DNA from: an uncultured Lachnospiraceae bacterium
Lineage (GTDB): Bacteria > Bacillota > Clostridia > Lachnospirales > Lachnospiraceae
Length of the DNA stretch: 64,000 bases
Assembly (NCBI GenBank): GCA_910577105.1
Contig: CAJTMB010000004.1
Span: forward strand, 62,001-126,000
Direction: 5' to 3'
The notes under the pieces are model-generated. The model did not search any database. It saw only the letters and a list, made by a program, of their open reading frames with translations, and had not been told where the DNA came from. This document shows, in pieces, positions 25,771 to 34,096 of the stretch. Every line of letters starts with the position of its first letter. The first letter of the stretch is position 1. Made by a program: the position numbers and the translations under genes.

Positions 25771-26649
25771 ATGAGAAAAATAACGATTGCGGCAGTGCAG
25801 ATGTTTTGTAACAGAAGCAGGGAAGAAAATATAAACGCGGCAGAAAGGCTGGTCAGGGAAGCAGCAAAGAAGGGAGCCAATGTCATTCTTTTGCCGGAGT
25901 TGTTTGAAACGTGGTATTTTTGTCAGGAAAAAAGATATGATTCTTATAAGCTGGCTTCCGTTTTGGAAGAAAACCCGGCTGTGATTCGTTTCCGCAAGGT
26001 GGCAAAGGAACTCTCTGTGGTACTGCCCATCAGTTTTTTTGAACGTGCGGGCAATACCACTTACAATACGGTGGCTATGATAGATGCGGACGGAACGGTG
26101 CTGGGTACTTACAGAAAGACGCATATTCCCGATGACCATTTTTATCAGGAAAAGTTTTATTTTACACCGGGGGACACCGGATTTAAGGTTTGGGAAACAA
26201 AATACGGAAAAATCGGGGTGGGCATCTGCTGGGACCAGTGGTTTCCGGAAGCTGCCCGCTGTATGGCGCTGATGGGGGCAGAAATTCTGCTGTATCCCAC
26301 TGCTATCGGTTCTGAACCGATTTTATCCTGCGACAGTATGCCGCAGTGGCGCCGGTGTATGCAGGGGCACAGTGCTGCCAATATGATGCCGGTGGTTGCT
26401 GCAAACCGTGTGGGAAGGGAGGATGTAATCCCGGAACACGAAAACAACAACCAGGATTCGTCGCTTATATTTTACGGTTCTTCTTTTATTACCGATGAAA
26501 CAGGGGAAATCATGGAAAGCGCGGACAGGGAATCCGAGAAGGTATTGTGCCATACCTTCGATTTGGATGCTGTAGAGGAAGGGCGAATGAGCTGGGGAGT
26601 ATTTCGGGACAGGCGTCCTGAAATGTATGACACTATCCGGAAGGTGTAA
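25771..26649 (+). CDS. aguB: N-carbamoylputrescine amidase
   Basis: A 292-residue nitrilase-superfamily amidase that hydrolyses N-carbamoylputrescine to putrescine, CO2 and ammonia. The catalytic triad is visible: Glu in LLPELFET, Lys in YRKTHIPDD and Cys in GICWDQWFPEAAR. The start at 25771 follows ATGGAGG; an in-frame ATG at 25666 would overlap aguA extensively. It closes the operon ahead of the terminator at 26657. Confidence 0.95.
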   Translation: MRKITIAAVQMFCNRSREENINAAERLVREAAKKGANVILLPELFETWYFCQEKRYDSYKLASVLEENPAVIRFRKVAKELSVVLPISFFERAGNTTYNTVAMIDADGTVLGTYRKTHIPDDHFYQEKFYFTPGDTGFKVWETKYGKIGVGICWDQWFPEAARCMALMGAEILLYPTAIGSEPILSCDSMPQWRRCMQGHSAANMMPVVAANRVGREDVIPEHENNNQDSSLIFYGSSFITDETGEIMESADRESEKVLCHTFDLDAVEEGRMSWGVFRDRRPEMYDTIRKV

Positions 26650-26656
26650 ATCTGAT

Positions 26657-26685
26657 AAAGGGTATTATTGCAAATACCCTTTTTT
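26657..26685. terminator. Bidirectional terminator after aguB
   Basis: AAAGGGTATT (26657-26666) pairs with AATACCCTTT (26673-26682), followed by T. It ends the polyamine operon and overlaps the stop of the convergent niaR gene. Confidence 0.85.
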
Positions 26686-27207
26686 GCTTAAGTCTGATTT
26701 TATCAGCTCCATGGCTTTTTGGGAAGGGGCTGCGATAGTATGGTAATGATAATCTTCCGTCAGGGCGCAAAGGGGTTTGGAACTGCTTTTTTCAGCTTTT
26801 TGGACAAACTCTTTTGCGTCTTCCAGATTGTTGATTACAAGGTCACACCGAATCTGGCCGTATATATCATGGTCAATGGAAACATCCAGCATCCGTCCTC
26901 CCAATTCCACAATGGAGGACATTTCATCCAGTATCTGTTCTTTGGTGTGCCTGACAAAAAGAACCTCCCTGTAAGAGCGGTCTTTGGATTGGGCCTGAAA
27001 CAGGATATATCCTTTGTTTGTGGAAAGGATATTACGGTTTTCGGCGCGGAGCAGGGCGATATCCTGTACAATCACCTGACGGCTGACACAAAATTTTTTA
27101 GCCAGTTCGGTGCCGGATATAGGCGCCACCTGTGTATGTAATAATTCGATGATGTGAAGTCTTCTTTGTAAACCGTCCATAGTTATCAGATTACTCCTGT
27201 CATTCAT
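26665..27207 (-). CDS. niaR: NiaR-type NAD biosynthesis repressor (HTH-3H)
   Basis: A 180-residue regulator with an N-terminal winged helix-turn-helix (about residues 14-67, GTELAKKFCVSRQVIVQDIALLR) and a C-terminal 3H domain whose histidines are seen in SIDHDIYG and DYHYHTIAAP. The family senses nicotinate and represses NAD salvage and synthesis genes. It starts one base after the stop of the PilZ gene; an alternative ATG at 27180 is possible because the first has no clear ribosome site. No NAD genes lie in the window. Confidence 0.88.
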   Translation of the reverse strand: MNDRSNLITMDGLQRRLHIIELLHTQVAPISGTELAKKFCVSRQVIVQDIALLRAENRNILSTNKGYILFQAQSKDRSYREVLFVRHTKEQILDEMSSIVELGGRMLDVSIDHDIYGQIRCDLVINNLEDAKEFVQKAEKSSSKPLCALTEDYHYHTIAAPSQKAMELIKSDLSKKGYLQ

Positions 27208-27208
27208 T

Positions 27209-27892
27209 TTATTTTAGGGGAAAATTGTTAGCGCCCCTGCTTTTTTGGAGCCGGATACGTTCTTTTTCCATAAGATATCGTTCCAAGGAGGGTATTTTGT
27301 TACCAAACTGGCATCCATATACAACAATATTGTTTTCCAGTGAATAGCTTCTCACAATAGTGCCGTAAAGAGTAAAAGAATATTTTTGCCCTGTTTCTTC
27401 TATATAATCATTCAATTCCGTCTGCACTACGTCAAATTTTTTAAATTCTTTGTTTCTTTCATAAGACGTAAACGAGAAACCTGTTGTACTGACATCTTTA
27501 ATGTTTCCCCTTATGCCATCCTTATATGTCCCGACAAAGATAAGCGCGTTAATTCCGACAAAACAGCGGAAAGCGCCCCGCCGGTTAAATTCTTTGCTCT
27601 CTTCCTCAGAAGCTATCATATAGCAAAAAGTACCATCTTCTCTTTTGGCTGTCTGTATCGTAACATTGTAAAAAATGTGTGGTTTTTTATCTGAAAAAGA
27701 AACTACGAGGTGTACGGTTATGCCTTTTCCGCTAAAAGATATAATTTTATCATTCTTTAAAACCGGCGCTGCAAGAATCATATGCTTTCGAGGAATAAAA
27801 TCCAGCACAAGGGAAGGAAATTCCAGTTTCTGGTCTCCCACGGTAACCAGAAGCGTTATAGACTGTTCAGGTGTCAAATCTTCAATATGCAT
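27209..27892 (-). CDS. PilZ domain (YcgR-like) c-di-GMP-binding protein
   Basis: A 227-residue protein with an N-terminal YcgR-like beta domain (about 1-100) and a C-terminal PilZ domain (about 100-220). The c-di-GMP-binding motifs RRGAFR (fitting RxxxR) and DVSTTG (fitting DxSxxG) are intact. In motile bacteria such proteins act as flagellar brakes; flagellar genes occur at the right end of this window. It is cotranscribed with niaR downstream. Confidence 0.88.
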   Translation of the reverse strand: MHIEDLTPEQSITLLVTVGDQKLEFPSLVLDFIPRKHMILAAPVLKNDKIISFSGKGITVHLVVSFSDKKPHIFYNVTIQTAKREDGTFCYMIASEEESKEFNRRGAFRCFVGINALIFVGTYKDGIRGNIKDVSTTGFSFTSYERNKEFKKFDVVQTELNDYIEETGQKYSFTLYGTIVRSYSLENNIVVYGCQFGNKIPSLERYLMEKERIRLQKSRGANNFPLK

Positions 27893-27986
27893 ATGAAAAT
27901 CATCCTTTCTGTATAGGGGTATTTGAAATAACAGGAAAGGTTACAAATTTGAAATTTTTACTTCGGGGAAATATTTACAATCAAAT

Positions 27987-28012
27987 CAAAAAAGCTCCTA
28001 AAACAGGAACTT
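27987..28012 (-). terminator. Terminator of tRNA-Pro
   Basis: On the minus strand AGTTCCT and AGGAGCT (plus 28005-28011 and 27993-27999) pair with one G-U, followed by a T tract. Confidence 0.7.
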
Positions 28013-28023
28013 TTAAAGAAGAG

Positions 28024-28097
<74 letters not shown>

Positions 28098-28145
28098 AAT
28101 CAGTTGAACATTAAAATAATACACTAAGCGGGCGGGGATGTCAAG

Positions 28146-28357
28146 ATTTTTATGGGGTAGAGTTTCCACATTTTGCACTGCGGCAGCCCCGGCGTGCATT
28201 TGATTCCATAAAGGACCGTGTAAAAACGCTGGTACTTAGAGGTTGTTTTTCAACCTCTTATGTACCACTGCGTTTTTACCCGAGTGGGAACGCGTCCTGT
28301 TGGAACAAATGCACGCCGGGGCTGCCGCAGTGCAAAATGTGGAAATTCAATTTTTAT
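28146..28357 (+). repeat. 8-bp direct repeat flanking palindrome copy 3
   Basis: ATTTTTAT occurs at 28146-28153 and 28350-28357, on both sides of the palindrome. Seven bases separate the left repeat from the arm and four the right one. As the word is AT-only, a chance match is possible. Confidence 0.4.
28163..28345 (+). repeat. Long palindromic element, copy 3
   Basis: A 183-bp palindrome with perfectly complementary 40-bp outer arms (start TTTCCACATTTTGCACTG). Same core and orientation as copy 2. The inner stem TAAAAACGC/GCGTTTTTA carries a paired change relative to the other copies. It lies between tRNA-Pro and the promoter of the rlmI-like gene. Confidence 0.9.
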
Positions 28358-28385
28358 TGCTTTAACCGAACCGAAAAGATATAAT
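28357..28385 (+). promoter_or_regulatory. Promoter of the rRNA methyltransferase gene
   Basis: TTGCTT (28357-28362), 17 bases, TATAAT (28380-28385), beginning 12 bases after the palindrome. Confidence 0.7.
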
Positions 28386-28413
28386 AATAGACAGAAAAAG
28401 GGAGGAAACGGTC

Positions 28414-29616
28414 GTGTATGATGTAATTGTAACATTGAAAAAGGGTGAGGGCCGCGCTTTAAAGTCGGGCGGCGCGTGGGTTTATAACAATGAAATAGAA
28501 TCTATTACAGGAAGGTTTGAAAATGGGGATATTGTAACCGTGCATGATTTTGACGGTTTCTTTTTGGGATATGGGTTTATAAACACAAAATCAAAGCTGA
28601 CGGTAAGGATATTGTCCCGCAAAAAGGGGACTGTGATTGATGATGCTTTCCTGGAGAGAAGGGTACAGGATGCATGGGACTACCGAAAGCAAGTAACGGA
28701 TACCGGAAGCTGTCGTTTGATTTTTGGGGAGGCGGATTTTCTTCCCGGTATTGTGGTGGACAAGTTTGCCGATGTACTGGTGGTGGAGTCTTTGGCGCTC
28801 GGTATAGACAAGTTGAAAATAAATATATTGGAAGCCGTAAAAAGGGTGTTAGCAAAAGACGGCGTCTGCATCAGGGGCATTTATGAGAGAAGCGACGCAA
28901 AAGTGCGTGAGCAGGAAGGCATGGAACGTCGCAAAGGATTTATCGGGGAAGCATTTGACACACAGGTGGAGATTGTGGAAAACGGCGTCAGATATCTGGT
29001 AGATGTGGAAGACGGGCAAAAAACAGGTTTCTTCCTTGACCAGAAATATAACCGTGCCGCTATCCGGAAAATATGCAGCGACAAAAAGGTGCTGGACTGT
29101 TTTACACATACAGGCTCTTTTGCCTTGAATGCCGGAATGGCAGGGGCAAGTAAGGTGCTGGGTGTGGACGCTTCGGAGCTGGGCATTGCGCAGGCTGAAA
29201 AAAATGCAAAGTTGAATCATCTTGAGGACAAGGTTTCCTTTCTCTGTGCGGATGTGTTTGATTTGCTTCCTAAGCTGGAGCAGGAGGGAGAAGCGTTTGA
29301 CGTGGTGATTTTGGACCCGCCTGCCTTTACCAAGTCCCGAAACTCCGTTAAAAATGCGGTAAAGGGGTACCGCGAGATTAACCTGCGGGGTATGAAGCTG
29401 GTAAAAGACGGCGGTTTTCTGGCAACCTGTTCCTGTTCTCATTTTATGGACGCCGGGCTTTTTAAAAAGACAATAGAAGAAGCGGCAAGAGGAGCGCACA
29501 AACGCCTGCGTCAGGTTGAGTTCCGGACGCAGGCGGCGGACCATCCCATTCTTTGGGCGGCGGACGCATCTTATTACCTGAAGTTCTACATTTTTCAGGT
29601 GTGTGAAGAAAGATAA
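28414..29616 (+). CDS. rlmI: Class I SAM-dependent rRNA methyltransferase, RlmI-like
   Basis: A 400-residue protein with an N-terminal PUA-like domain (about 1-75) and a Rossmann methyltransferase domain. KVLDCFTHTGSFALNAG is the SAM-binding motif, and DPPAFTKSRNSV and CSCSHFM form the catalytic region of the RlmI (23S rRNA m5C1962) family. Start is GTG at 28414 with GGAGG eight bases upstream. It appears to be a single-gene unit. Confidence 0.85.
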   Translation: MYDVIVTLKKGEGRALKSGGAWVYNNEIESITGRFENGDIVTVHDFDGFFLGYGFINTKSKLTVRILSRKKGTVIDDAFLERRVQDAWDYRKQVTDTGSCRLIFGEADFLPGIVVDKFADVLVVESLALGIDKLKINILEAVKRVLAKDGVCIRGIYERSDAKVREQEGMERRKGFIGEAFDTQVEIVENGVRYLVDVEDGQKTGFFLDQKYNRAAIRKICSDKKVLDCFTHTGSFALNAGMAGASKVLGVDASELGIAQAEKNAKLNHLEDKVSFLCADVFDLLPKLEQEGEAFDVVILDPPAFTKSRNSVKNAVKGYREINLRGMKLVKDGGFLATCSCSHFMDAGLFKKTIEEAARGAHKRLRQVEFRTQAADHPILWAADASYYLKFYIFQVCEER

Positions 29617-29677
29617 AAATTTAAGACGGACATAGTTTTACAGTAAAATGGTGCGGGATGAACATCTTTCCTCCAGA

Positions 29678-30160
29678 TTACCGTAACTTCAGTAGTATCT
29701 GGTTCAGCCGGTCAATACTTGTTTTTTGGAACAGGTTTTCATCCACACAGAAACGCTTGGATAAAAAAGATATTTCTATTACCTTTCTCTTTGAAAAGAA
29801 CAGGCGCAGACCTTGGATAATACAGAGTAATACCGCTGCATTTATAAACCAGGAAGTCCAGCTGGTATCCAGAAAAAAGAGATAGTCGCCCAGTTTTCCC
29901 GCAATTATGTTAAACAATTCCAGAATACAGGCAAACACAACAAATTGTACCAGTTTTTTGGGGGAGCGCTTGCTCAGGCTTCCCAAACCCATGTAATCTT
30001 TTATGCTGCAAGTATCCCTGCTGTTTTTTACAGGGCAAAATTCTTTATTTACAAGATAATAAAAGTCCCCTTCTATCATAAACAGTTCATCCGAAACGCG
30101 AATGCTGCAGTACTTGTTTTTCAGTTTACCTTCAATATGTAATAGTTCCATAAGTTCCAC
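29678..30160 (-). CDS. Hypothetical membrane protein, two TM segments
   Basis: A 160-residue protein with a soluble N-terminal half, two hydrophobic helices (about 72-92 and 98-118) and a basic C-terminal part. No family recognised. The start codon follows immediately after the stop of the zinc-ribbon/SHOCT gene, so the two are probably translationally coupled. Confidence 0.6.
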   Translation of the reverse strand: MELMELLHIEGKLKNKYCSIRVSDELFMIEGDFYYLVNKEFCPVKNSRDTCSIKDYMGLGSLSKRSPKKLVQFVVFACILELFNIIAGKLGDYLFFLDTSWTSWFINAAVLLCIIQGLRLFFSKRKVIEISFLSKRFCVDENLFQKTSIDRLNQILLKLR

Positions 30161-32164
30161 CTACAGTCCCAGCAGATTTTTTTTCATAATGTCAAATTCT
30201 TCTTGTGAAATCAGCCCCTCTTTTAAAAGGTCGGAGTATTTCCGTAATTCATCTGATATGCTGCTTTGTGCCGTCGGTTGTACGGACGGTTCGGTGACAG
30301 TAACTTTTGCAGCCGATTCCTCCGCCAAATCTTTTGTCCGCCTGAGCTGCTTCTGAAAGTCATCAATTTCCGCTTTTGCATAGTAGGAAACGTTAAAGGC
30401 GATAGAGCCGCCGGCATATTGAATCTGAAACATGGTTTTCCGTTTTTTAAAGTAGTCAAGAAATACGAGGAAGCAGGAAATTAAAAAGGTAACCAGCAGA
30501 CCTGCAGCTACAGTAACTAACGATGTAATTGTAAAAGCTTTGGAAGTTTCTTTTTGAGCCTCTTTGTAACGCCTTTCATAGTCGGATTGTTCGTACTGCA
30601 AACTCCGTAACTCTGCAATTTCGGACTTGGATTTTTCGTTGGAATCTTTCAGTTCTTGGATTTCTGTCCGGAGTTCCCCTATTTCGGTATCATATTCCGT
30701 AGGTATTACCGGTATTTCTATTTTATCGGCAAAAGGAGCATCCGGATGCGTCTTTATATAATCAGTAACTATCTGCGCTAGGGAAAGTCTGGTTTCACTG
30801 CCGGCATAGGAGGGAGCAACCTTTTCGATAAATTCTCTATATGCCGCCTGGAATGCCTCTTCTTCTCCATTGTTCAATCTTGATTGTATGTCTGTGAGAA
30901 CATCCTCATGGGAGGAATCAATAATTTCCCAATATAAATCTAGAATTTCGTCATCATCATATAAATCAATGGAGCGATATGCAAGTGCAATAACTTCATA
31001 GCGCACTCCCAAAGACGATACATACCATATCATGCTATCGTAATAAGCCAATTCACCATTGTATGTATGATAGGAAAGCATATTATTCCCATTTAAATAA
31101 TCATAGTAATCATGGTTGCACAGAGCGGCAAAAGCCTCTTCAGTGACGCCTATATCAAAATAAAAAAGACTATCAAACCAATATGCCTTCCCATATAAAT
31201 CACACAAAAGACGGTACATTTCGCTATTATAGAAGATATCGTCTAATTGACAGAGATATTCTTCATATGCATAATTGATTTCCGTGTTATATAAGAATTC
31301 TTCAAAGGGTATATTGCCCGTGTTTTCCAGGTAAATCTGAAACTGCAGCATTTCTTTTTCCGACAATTTATTTTCCAGTTTCTCTATTAATTTATTGTTT
31401 TCCTCAATCTCTTCCTTTATAACAAGGATGACTTTTTCACTGTCATCAATCTTAGCAATGGTTGCTTTCACTTTGTCTGCTTTTGTCTGATAATTCTCGA
31501 TATTCTCCCATCCTGAAACTATTCCCAGGACACTGCATCCAAAACTGGTAAGCATTACTGCGAGCGCGGCAAGCAATCCCAGCAAAATTCCCAAATACCG
31601 CCTATAGATAAATCCGCTTCCAGTCACATCTTTGATGTCAACAGTTCTTTCCTCATCTGTCTTAATAAGAGCTTTTCCCTGTCCACTAAAACAACTCCCA
31701 CGAAAATAGACCCTTTTGTTGGAAATTACGGCAAATCCTTTGCTTAAATTTCCGCTTGCAAGGTAATTCATAATATAACCGTTTCCTAAAGAAGATACAT
31801 ATTTTTCTTCCCTGTTGACAAAGTATTGGGAAAATCGGTTAATATCGTTGTCTGTCAGAATGCATTGTGCGACTTCCTGCGAACTTTTGTGCTTTCTTAT
31901 CCCTAATAGTTTACGGTTTACAATAATGGCCACAATTACAACAAGCACCATGATAACGGGTAATAAAGCTTTGTATTTGAATATTGCGCATAAAATAATA
32001 ATGATAATAACTGCAATAACGGAAAAAGCCAATTTGGGATGTTTAATAATATACTGCTTTGCAATATAACCTGAATTTTTCTGTGCAACAGATAACTTTT
32101 CACCGCATTCAGGGCAAAAATTGTCTTCAATTGTTGTTTTTGCACCGCATTTTTTACATTTCAT
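30161..32164 (-). CDS. Zinc-ribbon membrane protein with C-terminal SHOCT domain
   Basis: A 667-residue protein. The N-terminal zinc ribbon is CKKCG...CPECG (3-21), followed by two hydrophobic helices (about 43-82), a PH-like region (about 95-175), another helix (about 190-215), a long helical region with coiled-coil segments, a further helix near 575-595, and a C-terminal SHOCT motif (LRKYSDLLKEGLISQEEFD). SHOCT domains are found at the ends of many otherwise unrelated proteins. Function unknown. It lies between the two-TM gene and the lipoprotein gene on the same strand. Confidence 0.7.
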   Translation of the reverse strand: MKCKKCGAKTTIEDNFCPECGEKLSVAQKNSGYIAKQYIIKHPKLAFSVIAVIIIIILCAIFKYKALLPVIMVLVVIVAIIVNRKLLGIRKHKSSQEVAQCILTDNDINRFSQYFVNREEKYVSSLGNGYIMNYLASGNLSKGFAVISNKRVYFRGSCFSGQGKALIKTDEERTVDIKDVTGSGFIYRRYLGILLGLLAALAVMLTSFGCSVLGIVSGWENIENYQTKADKVKATIAKIDDSEKVILVIKEEIEENNKLIEKLENKLSEKEMLQFQIYLENTGNIPFEEFLYNTEINYAYEEYLCQLDDIFYNSEMYRLLCDLYGKAYWFDSLFYFDIGVTEEAFAALCNHDYYDYLNGNNMLSYHTYNGELAYYDSMIWYVSSLGVRYEVIALAYRSIDLYDDDEILDLYWEIIDSSHEDVLTDIQSRLNNGEEEAFQAAYREFIEKVAPSYAGSETRLSLAQIVTDYIKTHPDAPFADKIEIPVIPTEYDTEIGELRTEIQELKDSNEKSKSEIAELRSLQYEQSDYERRYKEAQKETSKAFTITSLVTVAAGLLVTFLISCFLVFLDYFKKRKTMFQIQYAGGSIAFNVSYYAKAEIDDFQKQLRRTKDLAEESAAKVTVTEPSVQPTAQSSISDELRKYSDLLKEGLISQEEFDIMKKNLLGL

Positions 32165-32212
32165 AATAGTTCTCTCCTTTTTTCACAATACTAGAAAACA
32201 AACAAAGGCCAA

Positions 32213-33649
32213 TTAATTTAGTCGGAACAATAGTGAGTTTGCAGTGATATATTCCGCACCATTGTTGCAGTCGATAGTGTCTGCCATGCCGACAAATAAG
32301 CCGTCATAGCCGGCAGGTGTCAGAAACTCCCATTGACAGGTGTAATTCCAGACAGCGCTGTCGGGCTGCCAGTTCCACTCACTTGTGCGGCGGTATTTGC
32401 ATTCCGCATATTCCTGTCCGTTCCAGCGGATGGTGAAGGTGTAATAGCCGTTTTCATCACTTTCTTCCGACAGTGTGTACCAAAAGGTACTTCCATAGTA
32501 ATAATCACTTTTCAAAGTAGATAAGAAAATATCATAGTTATTTGCATTTTGGTCTCCGAATGATGCCTGCAATTCCACTGTTTTCCACTCGCAGCCTTCC
32601 TTTGCTTCATGTGTGTCGTCAAAAGCAAAGGTCTGATAATCCGTTACGGCAACAGTTCCAGTTGTTTTAGGGCTGTTTTCGGTTTCAGCGCAGTGAGTGG
32701 TAAATTCGTAAATTTCCTCAGATTTTATAAACCGTGCCTGAATATAATCCTGATATTCGACAAAGTGAGGAACGGGAATATCATTCCCCGTCTTTTCACA
32801 GTCATCGAGGCGGAAAAACAAGGTGTTTTTGTCTGCAACATCATATATATACATTCCATCATCCCATGTATTTCCATAATCCAGGTAGGATATTACTGCA
32901 CCGTCATAGCCAATCGGAACCCTGAAATAATGGTCGCAGTCATATGTTGTAATATTACCGAAGTAGGACCACCTGTCGTTAAAAGAGCGATATGTACACT
33001 TTGGATAATCCTCGCCAAGATAATTTACAGTGTAAAGCCGATTTCCGCTTGACTCATCCAGAAAAGAACTGTCGTCCCATCCCTCAATATCATAATAATT
33101 TTCGAAGGAAGGATTCTGGCTGGCATATTCACCGTCAAAGAGTATATTTACATGTACACTGCGCCATTCGTAGCCGTCTATATTTTCCAAATATTCCATA
33201 TTTTCGACAATATGATAATTGTAAAATGTTAAATGACCGGTTGTCTTTGTGGAAGGGTCATCCTTAGAGACGGAAGTAACATAGTCATAGGTGACATTTT
33301 CTTTTGCATTGATAGTTAATCCATGCGTCTCAAAGGCGGCGGTCAGGGGTTCTCCTACATCCTCCCCACATACGGTACAATTGGCTCCCTGTTGGTAATT
33401 TGCTTCCGTCAGTTCCCCATGTCCTAAGGGCTCTCCGTCAGTTTCCCTGCATTCGCTGCATGTTTTTGGTATTGTGCAAGTGGCATCCGCCCATGTGTGC
33501 CCTAAAGGCACTCCCTCTGTTCTCCCGCATTTTGCACAGGTTTGAGGCGCTGTACAGGTTGCGTCCTGCCATTCATGCGATATGCAGCACCCCGACAGAC
33601 ACAGCATTACGGATATTACTGATAGTCCGGATATGAGTTTTTTTTTCAT
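32213..33649 (-). CDS. Lipoprotein with N-terminal CxxC repeats and a duplicated domain
   Basis: A 478-residue lipoprotein. The signal peptide ends in a lipobox (LSGC, Cys21). Tandem Cys-rich repeats follow (ATCTAPQTCAKCGRTEGVPLGH, about 21 residues each, two full and a third divergent), which could bind metal or disulfide-link. The rest is two copies of a roughly 180-residue domain, with paired segments such as KTTGHLTFYNYHI and KTTGTVAVTDYQTF, then CTYRS and CKYRR, then VPIGYDGAV and TPAGYDGLF. It is divergent from the RHH regulator gene across a short region with direct repeats. Confidence 0.7.
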   Translation of the reverse strand: MKKKLISGLSVISVMLCLSGCCISHEWQDATCTAPQTCAKCGRTEGVPLGHTWADATCTIPKTCSECRETDGEPLGHGELTEANYQQGANCTVCGEDVGEPLTAAFETHGLTINAKENVTYDYVTSVSKDDPSTKTTGHLTFYNYHIVENMEYLENIDGYEWRSVHVNILFDGEYASQNPSFENYYDIEGWDDSSFLDESSGNRLYTVNYLGEDYPKCTYRSFNDRWSYFGNITTYDCDHYFRVPIGYDGAVISYLDYGNTWDDGMYIYDVADKNTLFFRLDDCEKTGNDIPVPHFVEYQDYIQARFIKSEEIYEFTTHCAETENSPKTTGTVAVTDYQTFAFDDTHEAKEGCEWKTVELQASFGDQNANNYDIFLSTLKSDYYYGSTFWYTLSEESDENGYYTFTIRWNGQEYAECKYRRTSEWNWQPDSAVWNYTCQWEFLTPAGYDGLFVGMADTIDCNNGAEYITANSLLFRLN

Positions 33650-33680
33650 TTTAATATCTCCTCGGTATATATTTTATAAA

Positions 33681-33745
33681 TCCTACTTTATCCTACTTTA
33701 AGCGAGCAGTCAAGAATGTATAACACAATTTGCTATATTGTAGGA
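33681..33745. promoter_or_regulatory. Possible RHH operator repeats
   Basis: TCCTACTTTA occurs twice in direct tandem (33681-33690, 33691-33700), spaced by exactly one helical turn, and the inverse word GTAGGA recurs at 33740-33745. It lies between the divergent lipoprotein gene and the RHH gene. RHH proteins commonly bind such tandem sites. Confidence 0.45.
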
Positions 33746-33762
33746 AAAAAGGAGATGTGCTA

Positions 33763-33933
33763 ATGAAGCCGTTAAAAACCAAAGTAAGCATTACTCTCGA
33801 CACAGATTTGATTGAGATTATTAAAGATTTGGCAGAGCAGGATGACCGTTCATTTTCTCAATATATAAATTTGGTTCTAAAGGAATATGTAAAAAGTCAA
33901 GGTCTGAAAAGAAAAGACAGAGGTAGCAAATGA
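33763..33933 (+). CDS. Ribbon-helix-helix (CopG/Arc-like) regulator
   Basis: A 56-residue protein with the RHH pattern: a beta-strand KTKVSITLD, helix DLIEIIKDLAEQDD, turn RSFSQ and second helix YINLVLKEYVKSQ. The start at 33763 follows AAGGAG. No toxin gene follows on the same strand, so it is probably a stand-alone regulator and not an antitoxin. Confidence 0.75.
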   Translation: MKPLKTKVSITLDTDLIEIIKDLAEQDDRSFSQYINLVLKEYVKSQGLKRKDRGSK

Positions 33934-33984
33934 TAATGGGGATTACAGAATGAAAATTAAATATAGCTTTTGCTTATTTTTATG

Positions 33985-34036
33985 TTGACATCCCGGCAAT
34001 TTGTGATATAGTTCTAAATGCAAATAAGTTGCATTT
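33985..34036 (+). promoter_or_regulatory. Promoter and palindromic operator of the metal transporter
   Basis: TTGACA (33985-33990), 16 bases, TATAGT (34007-34012). Just downstream, over the likely transcription start, is a perfect inverted repeat AAATGCAA-5-TTGCATTT (34016-34036). It is a plausible binding site for the Fur-family protein encoded by the second gene. Confidence 0.6.
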
Positions 34037-34096
34037 GCAAATTAGTATAAATCTATGTAATTGCGTCGCAGGTTTGCGAAGTGTGGGGGTATACAC

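Noticed and set aside
33763..33933. RHH protein as an antitoxin
   Set aside because: No small toxin-like frame follows on the same strand before the transporter promoter, and a divergent lipoprotein gene is the other neighbour.
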